Shown: in pieces, positions 16,204-16,429 of the stretch
How positions within the stretch are numbered: the stretch's first letter is position 1
Layout of the letters: each line of letters begins with the position of its first letter
Assembly: GCA_947072715.1 (NCBI GenBank)
Contig: CAMTJB010000004.1
Span: 1 to 16,429, forward strand
Direction of reading: 5' to 3'
DNA: 16,429 nucleotides
Source: an uncultured Fusobacteriaceae bacterium
GTDB lineage: Bacteria > Fusobacteriota > Fusobacteriia > Fusobacteriales > Fusobacteriaceae
Translations under genes and position numbers: made by a program
The notes under the pieces: generated by a model
Databases searched by the model: none
Told to the model about the DNA's origin: nothing
The model's input: only the letters and a program-made list of their open reading frames with translations

Positions 16204-16337
16204 TTGATTTTAGATACTAATCAACATTCAGTCTTTAGTCTAAATTATCTTTTGAAAGAATAGGTGAGCCATATAAAATAACTTTAGTAGAATTTGAGTA
16301 TGAAGTAAAAAAATATATTCAAAATCAAGGTGAATAG
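16204..16337 (+). pseudogene. tnpA: Internally deleted IS200/IS605 tnpA (Y1 transposase)
   Basis: The first part, from TTG 16204, reads LDTNQHSVFSLNY, the conserved N-terminus of IS200-type TnpA, and stops at TAG 16261. In another frame a second part (16266-16337) ends EVKKYIQNQGE then TAG, as TnpA C-termini do before tnpB. About 45 codons remain of the usual 130-150; the HUH motif and catalytic Tyr regions are gone. The element therefore cannot move by its own TnpA. Confidence 0.7.
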
Positions 16338-16350
16338 GAGGCGAATCAAA

Positions 16351-16429
16351 ATGAAGTATAATAAAGCTTTCAAATATAGAATACTACCTAATAAAGAACA
16401 AGAAATTCTAATCCAAAAGACTTTTGGAT
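16351..16429 (+). CDS. tnpB: TnpB (IS200/IS605 RNA-guided nuclease family), N-terminus only
   Basis: 26 complete codons to the right edge, beginning MKYNKAFKYRILPNKEQE and then ending KTFG, the standard TnpB N-terminus. A strong AGGAGG (16336-16341) overlaps the tnpA remnant's stop and lies nine bases before the ATG. Intact TnpB proteins are about 370-420 residues with a RuvC-like nuclease guided by an RNA from the element's right end; whether this copy is intact cannot be seen. Confidence 0.9.
   Translation, partial: MKYNKAFKYRILPNKEQEILIQKTFG

Overview
The window is very AT-rich, and its main content is a type 1 BREX (BacteRiophage EXclusion) anti-phage locus on the minus strand. AGA/ATA-rich codon use, AGGAG-type ribosome binding sites, and relics of IS3 and IS200/IS605 elements suggest a low-GC anaerobe. 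Fusobacterium is my best guess and an AT-rich clostridium the alternative; this is inference from style, with no rRNA or other marker gene present.

Layout, in BREX transcription order from right to left: brxC (15634-12047), a Fic-family protein gene (12046-11219), pglX (11191-7619), an AlbA_2/ATP-binding accessory gene (7554-6064), pglZ (3832-1289) and the first 425 codons of brxL (1277 to the left edge). The BREX core is expected to methylate host DNA at a non-palindromic site (PglX) and block replication of unmodified phage with BrxC, PglZ and BrxL. Neither brxA nor brxB, which normally precede brxC, is in the window.

Three stretches break up the BREX run. (1) The Fic gene sits between brxC and pglX and is bracketed by a perfect 24-bp direct repeat. 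The repeat carries the brxC stop and the ribosome binding site of the next gene, so the Fic gene looks like a scarless insertion. (2) Between the AlbA_2 gene and pglZ, 3833-6063 holds an opposite-strand module: a tandem 53-bp structured repeat, a relic of an IS3 transposase, an MFS transporter gene with a promoter inside that relic, a short truncated-looking ORF, and several hairpins and inverted repeats. This probably splits the BREX operon into two transcription units. (3) Right of brxC, 15635-16203 has no gene. It holds a 20-bp-period iteron array, a hairpin resembling an IS200/IS605 end, and a promoter leading to a deleted tnpA and the start of tnpB at the right edge.

The most unusual items are the duplication around the Fic gene, the iteron array upstream of brxC, and the tandem 53-bp repeat with a compensatory stem change. 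The repeats and iterons have no function I can assign from sequence alone.
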